Shown: positions 25,544 through 34,294, counted from the first letter of the stretch. The stretch: DNA of 64,000 nucleotides from Xenorhabdus griffiniae (GCF_037265215.1 NZ_CP147737.1:4000001-4064000), one strand, 5' to 3'. Translations and numbers: made by a program. The notes: a model not told the origin generated them from the letters alone.

Positions 25544-25747
25544 TCAAACATAGTGCCATTCCTGCGCCTGGCGGTTGATGTTCTCGGATTCACTTTTCAG
25601 CAAGGCAGCACTCACCGAATATTCCATTTTGTTTTTCAAAACATGCGCGGACAATTTGTCCAAACGGGATGAAAACAAATCAGCATAATGCTTGCGCTCA
25701 TCCTCCCGCACCTGCTTTATTAATTGTTCAATATCTTTATGTTCCAT
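25544..25747 (-). CDS. DUF2732-like small phage protein, 67 aa
   Basis: EQLIKQVREDERKHYADLFSSRLDKLSAHVLKNK resembles the DUF2732 proteins of P2-like early regions. It is helical and charged. It lies 5 bases upstream of the TraR-like gene in the early operon. Confidence 0.65.
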   Translation of the reverse strand: MEHKDIEQLIKQVREDERKHYADLFSSRLDKLSAHVLKNKMEYSVSAALLKSESENINRQAQEWHYV

Positions 25748-25825
25748 TCTTTATTTCCTGTTTTCAGATAAAAAGAATCCCTGACGTATTGACGCCATTA
25801 AAATTAAATCAGTAATTATTGTTAT

Positions 25826-26179
25826 TTAATTAGGCAGTGATAAACCCGTGGGTAATAATGGAACGGCTGCCTTAATTTTATTGATGGCTTTAATTAACTC
25901 GCTTCGCTCTGCGATGCTAAATTGATCTAATTCCAATCCATGCCGTTCTTTCTTAATATTGGCAATAAAGAAAATGGCTGCCAGTACGCGAATATTATCG
26001 ACATAATTCGGATTGCGTTTATTTCGCATCTCATCAACAAAAGCCTTTAATTGCTCGTTACCCGTTTTTAAATGTTGCTGCCTAATTTTAGCCAGTTGAT
26101 TTAAACCATTCACGCGCACATCAAAAGCGATTTTGCTGGCTCGCTGTTCTGTTGATTCAAATTGGCATTCCGTGTTCAT
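25826..26179 (-). CDS. Phage early protein of DUF5347 type, 117 aa
   Basis: The likely start is ATG 26179 (MNTECQFESTEQRASKIAFDVRVNG); the frame to 26254 adds a hydrophobic stretch unlike the rest. The pattern RNPNYVDNIRVLAAIFFIANI is one I associate with DUF5347 proteins of Proteus/Xenorhabdus-type P2 phages. Function unknown. Confidence 0.55.
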   Translation of the reverse strand: MNTECQFESTEQRASKIAFDVRVNGLNQLAKIRQQHLKTGNEQLKAFVDEMRNKRNPNYVDNIRVLAAIFFIANIKKERHGLELDQFSIAERSELIKAINKIKAAVPLLPTGLSLPN

Positions 26180-26328
26180 AAAAACATCACCGTATAAGAA
26201 ACAGAAAAAAATAAGCAACGGAGCATAAGACAATCGGGAAAATAAATCCGTCACCTGACTTTGTATGAAACGACTTACTACTTAACCTGTACTGGTGCTG
26301 CTGTTGCTTTAATGCGTTCATGCTCACC

Positions 26329-26838
26329 TCAGACTAACGATGCTCCCATCCCTGCCATTGCATCAACTGCTGAACTCAATGCAGGGTTTGAGTGCAATCT
26401 TGATGAAATCGTGACACCTGCCAACGTTAATAACCTCACTGCGTTATTAACCGTCTTCTTAAACTCCGCGACACGGGTCTGGTTAAGATGCCCACCCGAA
26501 ACAGCTTCACTTGCCAGCTTGCCCACTTCTGCCGTAGCACCTAATAAGTAACCTGGCATGTTGGCATCACAAACTTCATTCACCGGCACAGAGGGCTGAC
26601 ACTGTAATTGCTCCAGCAGACCATCCAAAAGGGAAGCATCTTCTGTCGCATCGGTTAACTTTATTAAGTCAACACAAGCCAGCATGTGGGGCTGCTCAGG
26701 GTTCAATTTATTTCGCAGCATTTGCGGCGTCATGCCGATGCTTTCGGCAATTTGTACTAAGCTACCTCTATGCGCATTGGAGAACGCACGACACGCATTA
26801 TCAAAGTGGGGTTGTTTGGATACTTGATAATCAAACAT
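26329..26838 (-). CDS. CII-like phage regulatory protein, 169 aa
   Basis: The product matches the phage regulatory CII family (Pfam PF06892): an N-terminal DNA-binding region (FSNAHRGSLVQIAESIGMTPQMLRNKLNPEQPH) followed by a helical C-terminal half. It would activate early lytic transcription or replication genes. It is the second gene of the leftward early operon, after the Cox-like gene. Confidence 0.8.
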   Translation of the reverse strand: MFDYQVSKQPHFDNACRAFSNAHRGSLVQIAESIGMTPQMLRNKLNPEQPHMLACVDLIKLTDATEDASLLDGLLEQLQCQPSVPVNEVCDANMPGYLLGATAEVGKLASEAVSGGHLNQTRVAEFKKTVNNAVRLLTLAGVTISSRLHSNPALSSAVDAMAGMGASLV

Positions 26839-26868
26839 GTTTCACCCTTATGATTCACATAAAATGAA

Positions 26869-27132
26869 TTAATTGCCAATAACGATTTGAAAACGTGCAT
26901 GTCCGAACGCTTCACGCATTTGTTCTTCTTTCCAGCGTGCGTAATAAACACGGATTGGACCACCCGCTCTTTTATTGCCTTTGCGGATAACACGTTTTTC
27001 TATTGGTACACGAGGATTATCGCCAGTAGTCCAGCGGTAGGCGGTACGTTCAGAAATACCCTCAAGTTCTGCAAATTCTTGGAGAGAGACGATAGGAGCA
27101 GGTATTTTAATGATTGCGGTTTCAGAAGCCAT
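26869..27132 (-). CDS. Cox/Apl-like regulator-excisionase, 87 aa
   Basis: A winged helix-turn-helix pattern (VSLQEFAELEGISERTAYRWTT) with a basic C-terminal part (RVYYARWKEEQMREAF) in the position of P2 cox: first gene leftward, divergent from the repressor. Cox proteins repress the lysogenic promoter and direct excision. Confidence 0.7.
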   Translation of the reverse strand: MASETAIIKIPAPIVSLQEFAELEGISERTAYRWTTGDNPRVPIEKRVIRKGNKRAGGPIRVYYARWKEEQMREAFGHARFQIVIGN

Positions 27133-27163
27133 ATTGCATTATTCCCATTTTGACATAGTTTGC

Positions 27164-27202
27164 AATTGATGCACCTTTGTTTGCCAACTTGTGACATCAA
27201 TT
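27164..27202. promoter_or_regulatory. Operator candidate between cI and cox-like genes
   Basis: AATTGATG (27164-27171) and CATCAATT (27195-27202) are an exact 8-bp inverted repeat with centres 31 bp apart, about three helical turns, in the divergent promoter region. Confidence 0.5.
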
Positions 27203-27261
27203 ACGTTCATTTACACAAACTATATCTCCATATTGAGTAACTGTAAATAGGTTTTATCGAA

Positions 27262-27840
27262 ATGAGAATTGATTCTTTAGGATGGAGCAACATAGATGTA
27301 CTGGATCGAATCTGCATGGCGTATGGGTTTTCTCAAAAAATTCAATTAGCTAACCACTTCGATATTGCATCCAGTTCTCTGTCTAACAGATATACTCGTG
27401 GCGCTATTTCTTATGACTTTGCAGCACATTGCGCATTAGAGACAGGGGCAAGTCTTAAATGGTTATTGACAGGAGAGGGGCAGCAATTCGATGGAAAATC
27501 TTCACCAGTAGATATCAAAAGACTCGAGGCTTTCACATTAAGTGAAGAAATCCTCAAAATCGAAGGCTCTCTCGGTATCGATGGTTATTTCTTTTCGAAA
27601 CCCTTATCCAAAGGAATAGCTGTTCGTACTGATGGAAAACTCTATTTTATCGATAAAGCGTCATCGCTGTCCGACGGTATGTGGTTGGTCGATATTGAAG
27701 GGGCTATTAGCATTAGAGAATTAACTAAACTACCAGGTAAAAGATTGCATGTAACAGGTGGAAAAGTACCTTTTGAATGTAGCATTGATGATATAAAAAC
27801 ATTGGGTCGTGTTGTGGGTATATATAGTGAGATTAATTAA
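27262..27840 (+). CDS. Phage CI repressor, 192 aa
   Basis: The N-terminal domain (VLDRICMAYGFSQKIQLANHFDIASSSLSNRYTRG) is the Phage_CI_repr helix-turn-helix. GASLKWLLTGEG is the family linker. The C-terminal half is beta-rich and suited to dimerisation. No Ala-Gly cleavage site with Ser/Lys dyad is obvious, so RecA-driven self-cleavage is doubtful. Its stop overlaps the integrase ATG (TAATG), as in P2-like C-int operons. Confidence 0.85.
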   Translation: MRIDSLGWSNIDVLDRICMAYGFSQKIQLANHFDIASSSLSNRYTRGAISYDFAAHCALETGASLKWLLTGEGQQFDGKSSPVDIKRLEAFTLSEEILKIEGSLGIDGYFFSKPLSKGIAVRTDGKLYFIDKASSLSDGMWLVDIEGAISIRELTKLPGKRLHVTGGKVPFECSIDDIKTLGRVVGIYSEIN

Positions 27841-28865
27841 TGACCGTTCGTAAAAACCCAACAGGTGGATGGATTTGCGAACTTTACCCTAATGGGGCAA
27901 AAGGCAAACGTATTAGGAAGAAATTCGCGACCAAAGGCGAAGCCTTAGCTTTCGAACAGTACACGGTGCAAAACCCGTGGCAGGAAGAAAAAGAAGACAG
28001 GCGAACCTTAAAAGAACTGATTGATGCTTGGTATAGCGCTCATGGCATCACACTTAAAGATGGCCTTAAGCGTCAACTGACAATGCATCATGCTTTCGAT
28101 TGCATGGGTGAACCATTAGCCAGAGATTTTGATGCACAGATGTTTTCTCGCTACAGAGAAAAAAGACTCAAAGGGGAATATGCCCGTACAAATCGGGTTA
28201 AAGAAGTTTCACCCCGCACGCTTAACCTTGAACTGTCTTATTTTCGTGCGGTATTCAATGAACTTAATCGCCTCGGTGAATGGAAAGCAGAAAACCCTTT
28301 AAAAAATATGCGCCCTTTCCGCACTGAAGAAATAGAAATGGCATGGCTTACTCAAGAACAGATAGCACTGCTTCTTGCAGAATGTAAGCGCCATGATCAT
28401 TCTGACTTAGAAACCGTTGTTAGAATATGCCTTGCTACTGGTGCGAGATGGTCAGAAGCAGAAGGTCTGCGTAAAAGTCAGCTTGCAAAATACAAAGTGA
28501 CTTATACGAATACAAAAGGCAGAAAGAATCGAACGATACCTATCAGCAAAGAGCTTTATGATTCTCTTCCTAATGATAAAAAAGGCAAGCTCTTTACCGA
28601 TTGTTATGGCGCATTCCGTTCTGCTTTAGAAAGAACAGGAATTGAATTACCCGCAGGCCAATTAACTCACGTTCTAAGGCATACTTTTGCCAGTCACTTT
28701 ATGATGAACGGAGGAAATATACTCGTGTTACAGCGTGTACTTGGTCACACTGATATCAAAATGACGATGCGATATGCACACTTTGCACCTGACCATTTAG
28801 AGGATGCAGTTAGGTTAAATCCGCTAGCGATGAATGGCGATAGAGTGGCGGTAGAGGTGGCGTAG
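27840..28865 (+). CDS. int: P2-like tyrosine recombinase integrase, 341 aa
   Basis: The C-terminal catalytic domain shows Arg in ATGARWSEAEGL, HVLRHTFASHF (H-x2-R), VLGHTDIKMTMRYAHF with the His and the nucleophile Tyr. The N-terminal half holds the arm-binding and core-binding domains. It ends 84 bases before a 100-bp repeat carrying the tRNA-Ile2 3' end, which should be its attachment site. Confidence 0.93.
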   Translation: MTVRKNPTGGWICELYPNGAKGKRIRKKFATKGEALAFEQYTVQNPWQEEKEDRRTLKELIDAWYSAHGITLKDGLKRQLTMHHAFDCMGEPLARDFDAQMFSRYREKRLKGEYARTNRVKEVSPRTLNLELSYFRAVFNELNRLGEWKAENPLKNMRPFRTEEIEMAWLTQEQIALLLAECKRHDHSDLETVVRICLATGARWSEAEGLRKSQLAKYKVTYTNTKGRKNRTIPISKELYDSLPNDKKGKLFTDCYGAFRSALERTGIELPAGQLTHVLRHTFASHFMMNGGNILVLQRVLGHTDIKMTMRYAHFAPDHLEDAVRLNPLAMNGDRVAVEVA

Positions 28866-28949
28866 ATTGGCTTTTGAATGATCTTTGCGGTCAATGTATG
28901 TCAATGATAAATAAAATAAACTATTGATTCTTGGTAATTCTGGTAGGTA

Positions 28950-29049
28950 CTCATAATCGCTTGGTCGCTGGTTCAAGTCCAGCAGGGGCCACCAGATTTA
29001 TCAAGGGGTTGCATCAACAGTGCGACCCCTTAGTTTTTTCTAGGATACC
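28950..29049 (+). repeat. Attachment repeat: tRNA-Ile2(CAU) 3' end plus terminator, copy 1
   Basis: Bases 28950-28994 are the anticodon-loop-to-CCA part of tRNA-Ile2 (CTCATAATCGC ... GGGGCCACCA). The 5' half is absent, so this is an att scar and not a tRNA gene. The 100-bp unit recurs at 45061-45160 with two mismatches. It forms the junction between the P2-like prophage and the satellite. Confidence 0.9.
29003..29039 (+). terminator. tRNA-type terminator within attachment repeat 1
   Basis: AGGGGTTGCA (29004-29013) pairs with TGCGACCCCT (29021-29030), with one weak pair, and TTTTTT follows. Confidence 0.8.
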
Positions 29050-29056
29050 CATAGGA

Positions 29057-29140
29057 TACCTTCTGGCAGTAGCGTGAGGTATAACTGATTAACACTCCTA
29101 CGGTAATGAGCCGTTGTCGTATTTCTCTCTGTGATACTTA
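29057..29140. repeat. Satellite left-end sequence, repeated at 51552-51636
   Basis: About 80 bp starting CTGGCAGTAGCGTGAGGTAT recur near 51.55 kb at roughly 85-90% identity. No gene is visible between 28866 and 29255 other than the attachment repeat and this segment. Confidence 0.8.
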
Positions 29141-29255
29141 TCACATCACTTGAAAATACGATGTTTGCCTTTCTTCTTCCCTAATCGCCACTTGAAATGC
29201 AAAACGCCATGATTTCTAAAATGGCAAAATTTGAATCTCAAGAACTGATAAGTAA

Positions 29256-29519
29256 TTATTTCAGTGGATTATTACGAGCATGACGCTCAATTAACTGACC
29301 ATAAGAATCAAAATAGCGACTCGGCCAGATTTCTGAGGGATGTATTTCGAGATAGTTAGCAATGATCCATTCGCCTTTCGGCCACGGACGACTGAGAGTA
29401 TTTGCTAGTGTAGATGAACTGAGTCCTGCTTCACGGGAAACAGCCGCTAAGGTTGTTCCACGTTTACGTAATGCAGCAATAATATCGGCTTGATGCCAGT
29501 CTTTTTTTATATCAATCAT
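29256..29519 (-). CDS. Ner/Nlp-like DNA-binding regulator, 87 aa
   Basis: KKDWHQADIIAALRKRGTTLAAVSREAGLSSSTLANTLSRPWPKGEWIIANYLEIHPSEIWPSRY is the Ner/SfsB family pattern (MuNer fold, helix-turn-helix). The start ATG 29519 fits the family; the frame to 29537 adds six residues. Ner proteins are transcription repressors of transposable phages. Here it is the most outward gene of the satellite's left end, preceded by a structured leader. Confidence 0.82.
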   Translation of the reverse strand: MIDIKKDWHQADIIAALRKRGTTLAAVSREAGLSSSTLANTLSRPWPKGEWIIANYLEIHPSEIWPSRYFDSYGQLIERHARNNPLK

Positions 29520-29559
29520 TCCTGCTACCCCTTCCATTAATTGAACATTGATGGTGGCA

Positions 29560-29745
29560 ATTCAGACAGGGTTAGCACTACTGGGAGCTACCTTCCAGCG
29601 AGGCCGAAGCCTCCCCTGCCTGAATCGCCATTGAATGGGCGATAGCAGACACACTGGTAGAAACCTCCTACCAGTGATAGCTCTTTGCAAGGGTGCTAAT
29701 CCTTGACCATTGGATTTTGCCAATGGCGGGGCTACTTTAACTGAT
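29560..29745 (-). ncRNA. Structured leader RNA upstream of the Ner-like gene (C4/CI-RNA-like candidate)
   Basis: Three strong hairpins are seen: CACTGGTAG/CTACCAGTG (near 29650-29677), CCATTGG/CCAATGG (near 29709-29728) and a longer pairing between ATTCAGACAGG (near 29571) and CCTGCCTGAAT (near 29617). The arrangement upstream of a regulator is reminiscent of P1/P7 C4 and P4 CI immunity RNAs. A minus-strand frame across it is likely spurious. The RNA identity is inference. Confidence 0.45.
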
Positions 29746-29820
29746 TGGTTTATCGGACTCAATAAGCGAATCAGTATAAACGCTTAACTTTTTGCGTTAT
29801 ATCTTATTAAGCGCGTTAAG

Positions 29821-29913
29821 GTGCTACTACTGTTCTTCACTCAAGATAAATATCTGCTCTGTATTCAGGCCATTGGAAGCTTTTTAGGCCTGTTACTATT
29901 CGGTTGGAGATGA
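29821..29913 (+). CDS. Possible small hydrophobic peptide, 30 aa
   Basis: A GTG-initiated frame encodes a leucine/phenylalanine-rich peptide (LLLFFTQDK ... IGSFLGLLLFGWR). No good ribosome site is visible. It could be chance in a 558-base stretch (29520-30077) that otherwise holds only the structured leader. Confidence 0.2.
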   Translation: MLLLFFTQDKYLLCIQAIGSFLGLLLFGWR

Positions 29914-30077
29914 AGAGCCTATGATATTCTGAAGGATATTGGTTAGACATCCATGTCTAGATTGGTATGTGATCGGTAGTAGTGATATTTGAAAATATAC
30001 ACTGTTATAAAAAAACACCAATACGAATCAGTATGATATTTATTCAATTATGGTAAGAGAAATTCATCTCTATAAGA

Positions 30078-30758
30078 CTAATATCCGATAGCTATATATT
30101 GCACTCGGGAACCTGACCAATTTCCCAGCGAGTCGTGAACAACAATTAAAAACTCTTCTTTAGATCTAATTTCAGCAGATATACCTTGTCCCCAATCACC
30201 ACCTCTAACATAATTACCAGTTACAACAAAGCATTTGTTTTTAAATGGAATTGAGAATTTACGCACGTCTATTGTACTTGTTGAACCGATTACAACCCCC
30301 CACTGAATCATTAATCCACTAGGAAGCATTTGATACCCAGATTCATTAAGTTTCGCATCAAAACTGTTCATATCTGGTACTTGGTTTGGTCCATTCCCTA
30401 CGGCTCTATAAACTAATTCAGATAAACCAAGATTCTTTACAAACTCCGCTTTATCCGGGATATCTGCCCCGTTCTGCTTCTTCTCTAAATAGAGATTTGA
30501 GTTATTATTGAGGGCGTTTTGGTTGGCTATATTAGCTAGATCATATGCTTTTTTAACAGCTTTAGATGTTGCGACGGTTATTTCACTGTCACTATCTGTT
30601 TCATTACTTAGTGTAACAAATCCCGGTTCTGCCTGAGTTGCGTAAGGATGATTTCGGCTCTGGGCGTGTTCTTTGATCGCGTCCTTCACATATTCGCGAG
30701 TTGGTACAACTACAACGTTATCTTCTAGGATTTTTGATTCAGGCTTTTTATCTTGCAT
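30078..30758 (-). CDS. Short phage tail fibre protein in the satellite, 226 aa
   Basis: The N-terminal part includes YVKDAIKEHAQSRNHPYATQAEPGFVTLSNETDSDSE and KAYDLANIANQNA, typical of phage tail fibre repeats. FVKNLGLSELV is a fibre shaft motif and the C-terminal GLMIQWG ... YIAIGY domain resembles the receptor-binding end of fibres. There is no attachment domain like that of the prophage 1 fibre. It is the only tail gene of the element, placed after TerL. It may alter the host range of the helper tail (inference). Confidence 0.78.
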   Translation of the reverse strand: MQDKKPESKILEDNVVVVPTREYVKDAIKEHAQSRNHPYATQAEPGFVTLSNETDSDSEITVATSKAVKKAYDLANIANQNALNNNSNLYLEKKQNGADIPDKAEFVKNLGLSELVYRAVGNGPNQVPDMNSFDAKLNESGYQMLPSGLMIQWGVVIGSTSTIDVRKFSIPFKNKCFVVTGNYVRGGDWGQGISAEIRSKEEFLIVVHDSLGNWSGSRVQYIAIGY

Positions 30759-30792
30759 ATTTATTCCCTCATTTAATCAACAATACAGATTG

Positions 30793-30999
30793 CTAAATAA
30801 CATGAAGGCGGTGAGATACTTCTCCGCCAGTGAACATCAATAAAATTGGTTCATCAATATTGGAGAGTACGACTTGATTTAATTTAGTGGATGAGTTGCA
30901 TGTTTTGTTGGCAGGATGACATAAAATAATAGATGGTAAATTAATAAAATTTATCCAGTGACTGACAAAATTCAGTGAAGTAAAGGTAAGATATCTCAC
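30793..30999 (-). CDS. Doubtful small ORF between terL and the fibre gene, 68 aa
   Basis: The frame starts at GTG 30999, with GGAG directly adjoining it, which is poor spacing. The sequence (RYLTFTSLNFVSHWINFINLP...) resembles nothing I know. It fills the gap between two genes on the same strand, which is the only support. Confidence 0.25.
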   Translation of the reverse strand: MRYLTFTSLNFVSHWINFINLPSIILCHPANKTCNSSTKLNQVVLSNIDEPILLMFTGGEVSHRLHVI

Positions 31000-31019
31000 C
31001 TCCTGAGCATTTGTTTTTC

Positions 31020-32681
31020 TTAAACCCCATCAAAGATATCCAGCCTCTGCTTCTGTTTTTCACTTAAGCTAAATGCAAACTCTTCATGATCGACTTGCCA
31101 TGTGCCAAAACTCATCAGGAACGCAATAGCCGGATCTATCTTATTCGCTGATTTATTCTTGTTCGGTTTGATATTGGCGTTCGCGTCCGTTTCCATCACC
31201 ACATTGGACATCGCCCACGCCAGCACCGGATCGCCATTGTGACGAATAATTTTGCGGTTAACAAAGACTTCGGCGGATTTGGCTACGGGACTATACCGCA
31301 TATAAGTTTGCGGGAACGGCTCAACATCTAAGCCTGCCCCCTGTAATTGCGTTCGTAGGTGTGTGGCGTTCCATGTATCGAAGCCCACCAGTTTGATATC
31401 AAAGTGCTGGCTGTCTTTGAGAATGTCATCACGGATACGGTCATAATCAATACAATCGCCGGTCGTGGTACGTATCCAGCCCATTTGTGCCCATTGGCGA
31501 TACACTGCCCGATTCTTATTGGCCGGATTCTGTAACTGAGCTTCCGGCAAGTAATGGCGGGTCAGTAATAACAGTTCATTATCCACGGGGAACGTGTAAC
31601 AGATACTGGTGATATCCCCCGTTGAAGATAAATCTAACCCAGCGTAGCATTCCAAACCTTTGAGGTCGTTTTCATCATAATCTGTCTGGCAGGCTTTCCA
31701 AGCCCCTTCGCCCATCCACGGCGTTTCACCCTGACACCAGATATTAAAGCGTTTGGTTAACATCTCTGTCCATTGTGAGGGAATGCCGCGGGCTTTCTGT
31801 ATCGTGTCATGCAGTGCGGCGCTGTCTACTGAGACATCCAGATTGGGATTGGCCTTTATCCAAAGGGCTTCATCATCAATCTCGTTTTCGTCGTCCAGTT
31901 CGTAGATCAGGGCAAACAGGGATTCATTTTGTTCTTCACCCTCCAATATCTGACAGCAATAATCATAGTGCTGTTTACAGGCGGATATCACGTTACTGCC
32001 CGCTGTGGTAATGGCAAACAGGATACCTTCGGGACGGGCACCCATCCCCAGCTCAAGGGCAGAGTAAACCGCGTTATCCGGGTGCAAATGATATTCATCG
32101 ACAATGGCGAGGCTGGGGTTCGTGCCCTCAATGGTGGCGGCTTTGGCGGCCAGTGGCTTTAACAGGCTGTTGCTCTTGGTATAAGTCACTTTGTGTTGCT
32201 GAATGGATACCCGTTTCTTGAGTGGTTTTGATAACAGGCACATCTGGCGGGCATCATCAAACACAATGCGCGCCTGATCACGGCTCACAGCGGCGGTATA
32301 GATATCCTGCTGCCCGTTCTCCATCACCAGAAACCAGTTAGCCAGTATCGCGGCTACCGTGGATTTGGCATTTTTGCGCGGCACCTGAATGTAAGCACTG
32401 CGGTATTTGCGGCGACCGGTGGCCTTCACTTTGAAGCCGAACAGGTTAGCAAAGGCGAATTGCTGCCACGGCTCAAGCATGATGGGTTTACCGCGCAAGT
32501 GCCCTTTGACGTGCGGGCAGAGACGGGCAAAGCCAATAAAACGCGCTACGACTTCGGTATCGAACACATAAAGCGGGTTATTCCGGTCATTATAATAGCG
32601 TTTCACGGCCTGTTTTACGCGCTTACAGGCCGGAATTGTGCCGTTTTCGATATCAAAAGCGTACTGTTCCCATGCGTTCAT
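31020..32681 (-). CDS. terL: HK97-type terminase large subunit, 553 aa
   Basis: The ATPase half has RKYRSAYIQVPRKNAKSTVAAILANWF (Walker A-like) and PSLAIVDEYHLHP (Walker B DE). The nuclease half shows YAGLDLSSTGDITSICYTF and VGFDTWNATHLRTQLQ. It belongs to the HK97/P27-associated terminase_1 family. With TerS it would package element DNA into the element's own capsids. TerS is 11 bases upstream. Confidence 0.93.
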   Translation of the reverse strand: MNAWEQYAFDIENGTIPACKRVKQAVKRYYNDRNNPLYVFDTEVVARFIGFARLCPHVKGHLRGKPIMLEPWQQFAFANLFGFKVKATGRRKYRSAYIQVPRKNAKSTVAAILANWFLVMENGQQDIYTAAVSRDQARIVFDDARQMCLLSKPLKKRVSIQQHKVTYTKSNSLLKPLAAKAATIEGTNPSLAIVDEYHLHPDNAVYSALELGMGARPEGILFAITTAGSNVISACKQHYDYCCQILEGEEQNESLFALIYELDDENEIDDEALWIKANPNLDVSVDSAALHDTIQKARGIPSQWTEMLTKRFNIWCQGETPWMGEGAWKACQTDYDENDLKGLECYAGLDLSSTGDITSICYTFPVDNELLLLTRHYLPEAQLQNPANKNRAVYRQWAQMGWIRTTTGDCIDYDRIRDDILKDSQHFDIKLVGFDTWNATHLRTQLQGAGLDVEPFPQTYMRYSPVAKSAEVFVNRKIIRHNGDPVLAWAMSNVVMETDANANIKPNKNKSANKIDPAIAFLMSFGTWQVDHEEFAFSLSEKQKQRLDIFDGV

Positions 32682-32692
32682 CGGGGTATCAC

Positions 32693-33052
32693 TCAGGCCA
32701 TCAGCACATCTAAATCGTCGGGTTCATCGCTTTCTACCGGATTTCGGCGGCGGGATACCGGATCAAAGCCCAACAGTGAGGACATTTTTATCATGATTTT
32801 TTCGGCATCGGCCTTCGCTTTCAGTGATGGGTTACTGGTCGCTGCACCGCGTGAACCTTCCACTGCGAACCCGCGCACTTCAATGTCTTCAACGGCTTTA
32901 CGGTAAATCGCATAGTTGACGCAATAGAGTTCTAAGTTGTTCCAGTCCGCCGGGCTGAGATCTTCCCGTTCATTGAGGATTTTGGCTTTCGATTTCCATT
33001 GCTGCGCGGCGATATCATTTAAATACTCAGGGGGTTTGGGTGCTCTTGCCAT
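32693..33052 (-). CDS. terS: P27-family terminase small subunit, 119 aa
   Basis: ARAPKPPEYLNDIAAQQWKSKAKILNEREDLSPADWNNLELYCVNYAIYRKAVEDI is the P27 TerS pattern, with DPVSRRR near the end. It recognises the packaging site and hands DNA to TerL. The 174-base gap to the HNH gene holds no other gene. Confidence 0.9.
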   Translation of the reverse strand: MARAPKPPEYLNDIAAQQWKSKAKILNEREDLSPADWNNLELYCVNYAIYRKAVEDIEVRGFAVEGSRGAATSNPSLKAKADAEKIMIKMSSLLGFDPVSRRRNPVESDEPDDLDVLMA

Positions 33053-33226
33053 AATAGATTGTTTCCTATGAAGTTACTGCTATTGAAAAAAGTACCGTGC
33101 ATAAAAATTGGAGGAGGCGGGCGGTTCCTCTGAGAGGGGCATTTGTCATTTTTTACTCCCCCACCCTAATCATTTCATTTGAAACTGTTTTTCGTGCAAT
33201 GAATATCAAATCGTGATGTGACTGTT

Positions 33227-33661
33227 TCATTCTGCAACTAACCAGCCTCGATGCCTGGCCGCTTTTGCTTCCAGTTCCCGATACTCACCGTTCTTGCGCT
33301 TCTGCTTGGTGATGGGATCTGTCTGCACGGTCTTACAGTTATGGCAACCATGACACAGGGCTTGATGGTTGGATTCAGGCCAGAACAGCACATCACTGTC
33401 ACCGTCTATCGGGATAATGTGATCCACGATGGTTGCAGGTGTGTAGGTACTGGCTTTCAGGCAAATCACACATAAGGGATTCGCTTTCAAATACATCAAC
33501 CGATATTTACCCCATCGGTTGCTATAACCGCGTGCTGTTCGGGTTCCTCGCTTACTGTCCTGCTGTCGTCTGGCTTCCCGTTTGTGCTGCTCACAGCGAC
33601 CAGACGTTACCCGCTCACGACAACTCGGATAAGTACAGCGTTTTAATGGTTGCCACGGCAT
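33227..33661 (-). CDS. HNH endonuclease of the packaging module (HK97 gp74-like), 144 aa
   Basis: The HNH core is intact: NPLCVICLKASTYTPATIVDHIIPIDGDSDVLFWPESNHQALCHGCHNCKT supplies the His metal site and Cys pairs. In HK97-like phages such a protein stimulates terminase cutting. It sits between connector and TerS genes as in HK97 and cfPICIs. Confidence 0.88.
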   Translation of the reverse strand: MPWQPLKRCTYPSCRERVTSGRCEQHKREARRQQDSKRGTRTARGYSNRWGKYRLMYLKANPLCVICLKASTYTPATIVDHIIPIDGDSDVLFWPESNHQALCHGCHNCKTVQTDPITKQKRKNGEYRELEAKAARHRGWLVAE

Positions 33662-33963
33662 CAGTAGACTCCTACATCACGATAGACAGACCACAGGGAT
33701 TTAATGGTAAAAGGCACCTCTTTAAGTTCTGCTTCCGTTTCCATCGCCCGATTCTCATACAGCAAGCCGATATAGAGTAAGCAGCCCACTTTAATAGCAG
33801 GGCTGAATACCAAGCCTTCACCAAATCGTTTACCGATATGTTGCTGGCAAACTTCCAATGCAGCCCCGGCATAGCCCTTAAGCAGTTCATCTTCAAGCGT
33901 ATTGCTTTCGTCTATCCGGCAATGTTGTTTGATTTCATTCAGGGGGATTTCGATATCAGGCAT
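33661..33963 (-). CDS. Head-tail connector (gp6-like), 100 aa
   Basis: MPDIEIPLNEIKQHCRIDESNTLEDELLKGYAGAALEVCQQHIGKRF is the head-tail connector signature of HK97 gp6. It overlaps the adaptor gene by 8 bases and abuts the HNH gene. Confidence 0.85.
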   Translation of the reverse strand: MPDIEIPLNEIKQHCRIDESNTLEDELLKGYAGAALEVCQQHIGKRFGEGLVFSPAIKVGCLLYIGLLYENRAMETEAELKEVPFTIKSLWSVYRDVGVY

Positions 33964-34294
33964 ATTTCACACCTCCCTTGCAAAGCAGTTCTAACTGAGT
34001 TCGTTTCGGATCGGGAATAACCATCACAATGTCGAAAAATTGACCTTGAGTACTGTCACCCTGATAGAAGATACGATTTGCGGTGGTGATATCAGCACGG
34101 TAACGCAGCCAGATACGCACGGTGGCTTCGGTGAACACTGCACCAGAGGCGAGCAATTCCCGCCCGTTAATGTGCCTGATCTCCGCCCAGACGGTCGCGA
34201 CATCCTGCCATTCCTGCATACGTTGACCTGACGGTAATTTGATCTGGGTGAAGTTCTGCAATGTAATGCGATGTCTTAATGCTCCTGCTCTCAT
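33956..34294 (-). CDS. Head closure/head-tail adaptor, 112 aa
   Basis: ATG 34294 (MRAGALRHRITLQN) overlaps the portal stop as ATGA. MQEWQDVATVWAEIRHINGREL and the Arg-rich WLRYRADITTANRI are the SPP1 gp16/HK97 adaptor family pattern. It would join the head to a tail provided by a helper phage. Confidence 0.87.
   Translation of the reverse strand: MRAGALRHRITLQNFTQIKLPSGQRMQEWQDVATVWAEIRHINGRELLASGAVFTEATVRIWLRYRADITTANRIFYQGDSTQGQFFDIVMVIPDPKRTQLELLCKGGVKYA

Noticed and set aside
28950-28994. Complete tRNA gene
   Set aside because: Only the 3' half (anticodon loop to CCA) is present in this copy and at 45061; the D arm and 5' acceptor strand are absent.
29562-29762. 66-codon minus-strand frame across the structured leader
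   Set aside because: It spans all hairpins of the presumed RNA and reads like a chance product; the RNA structure explains the sequence better.
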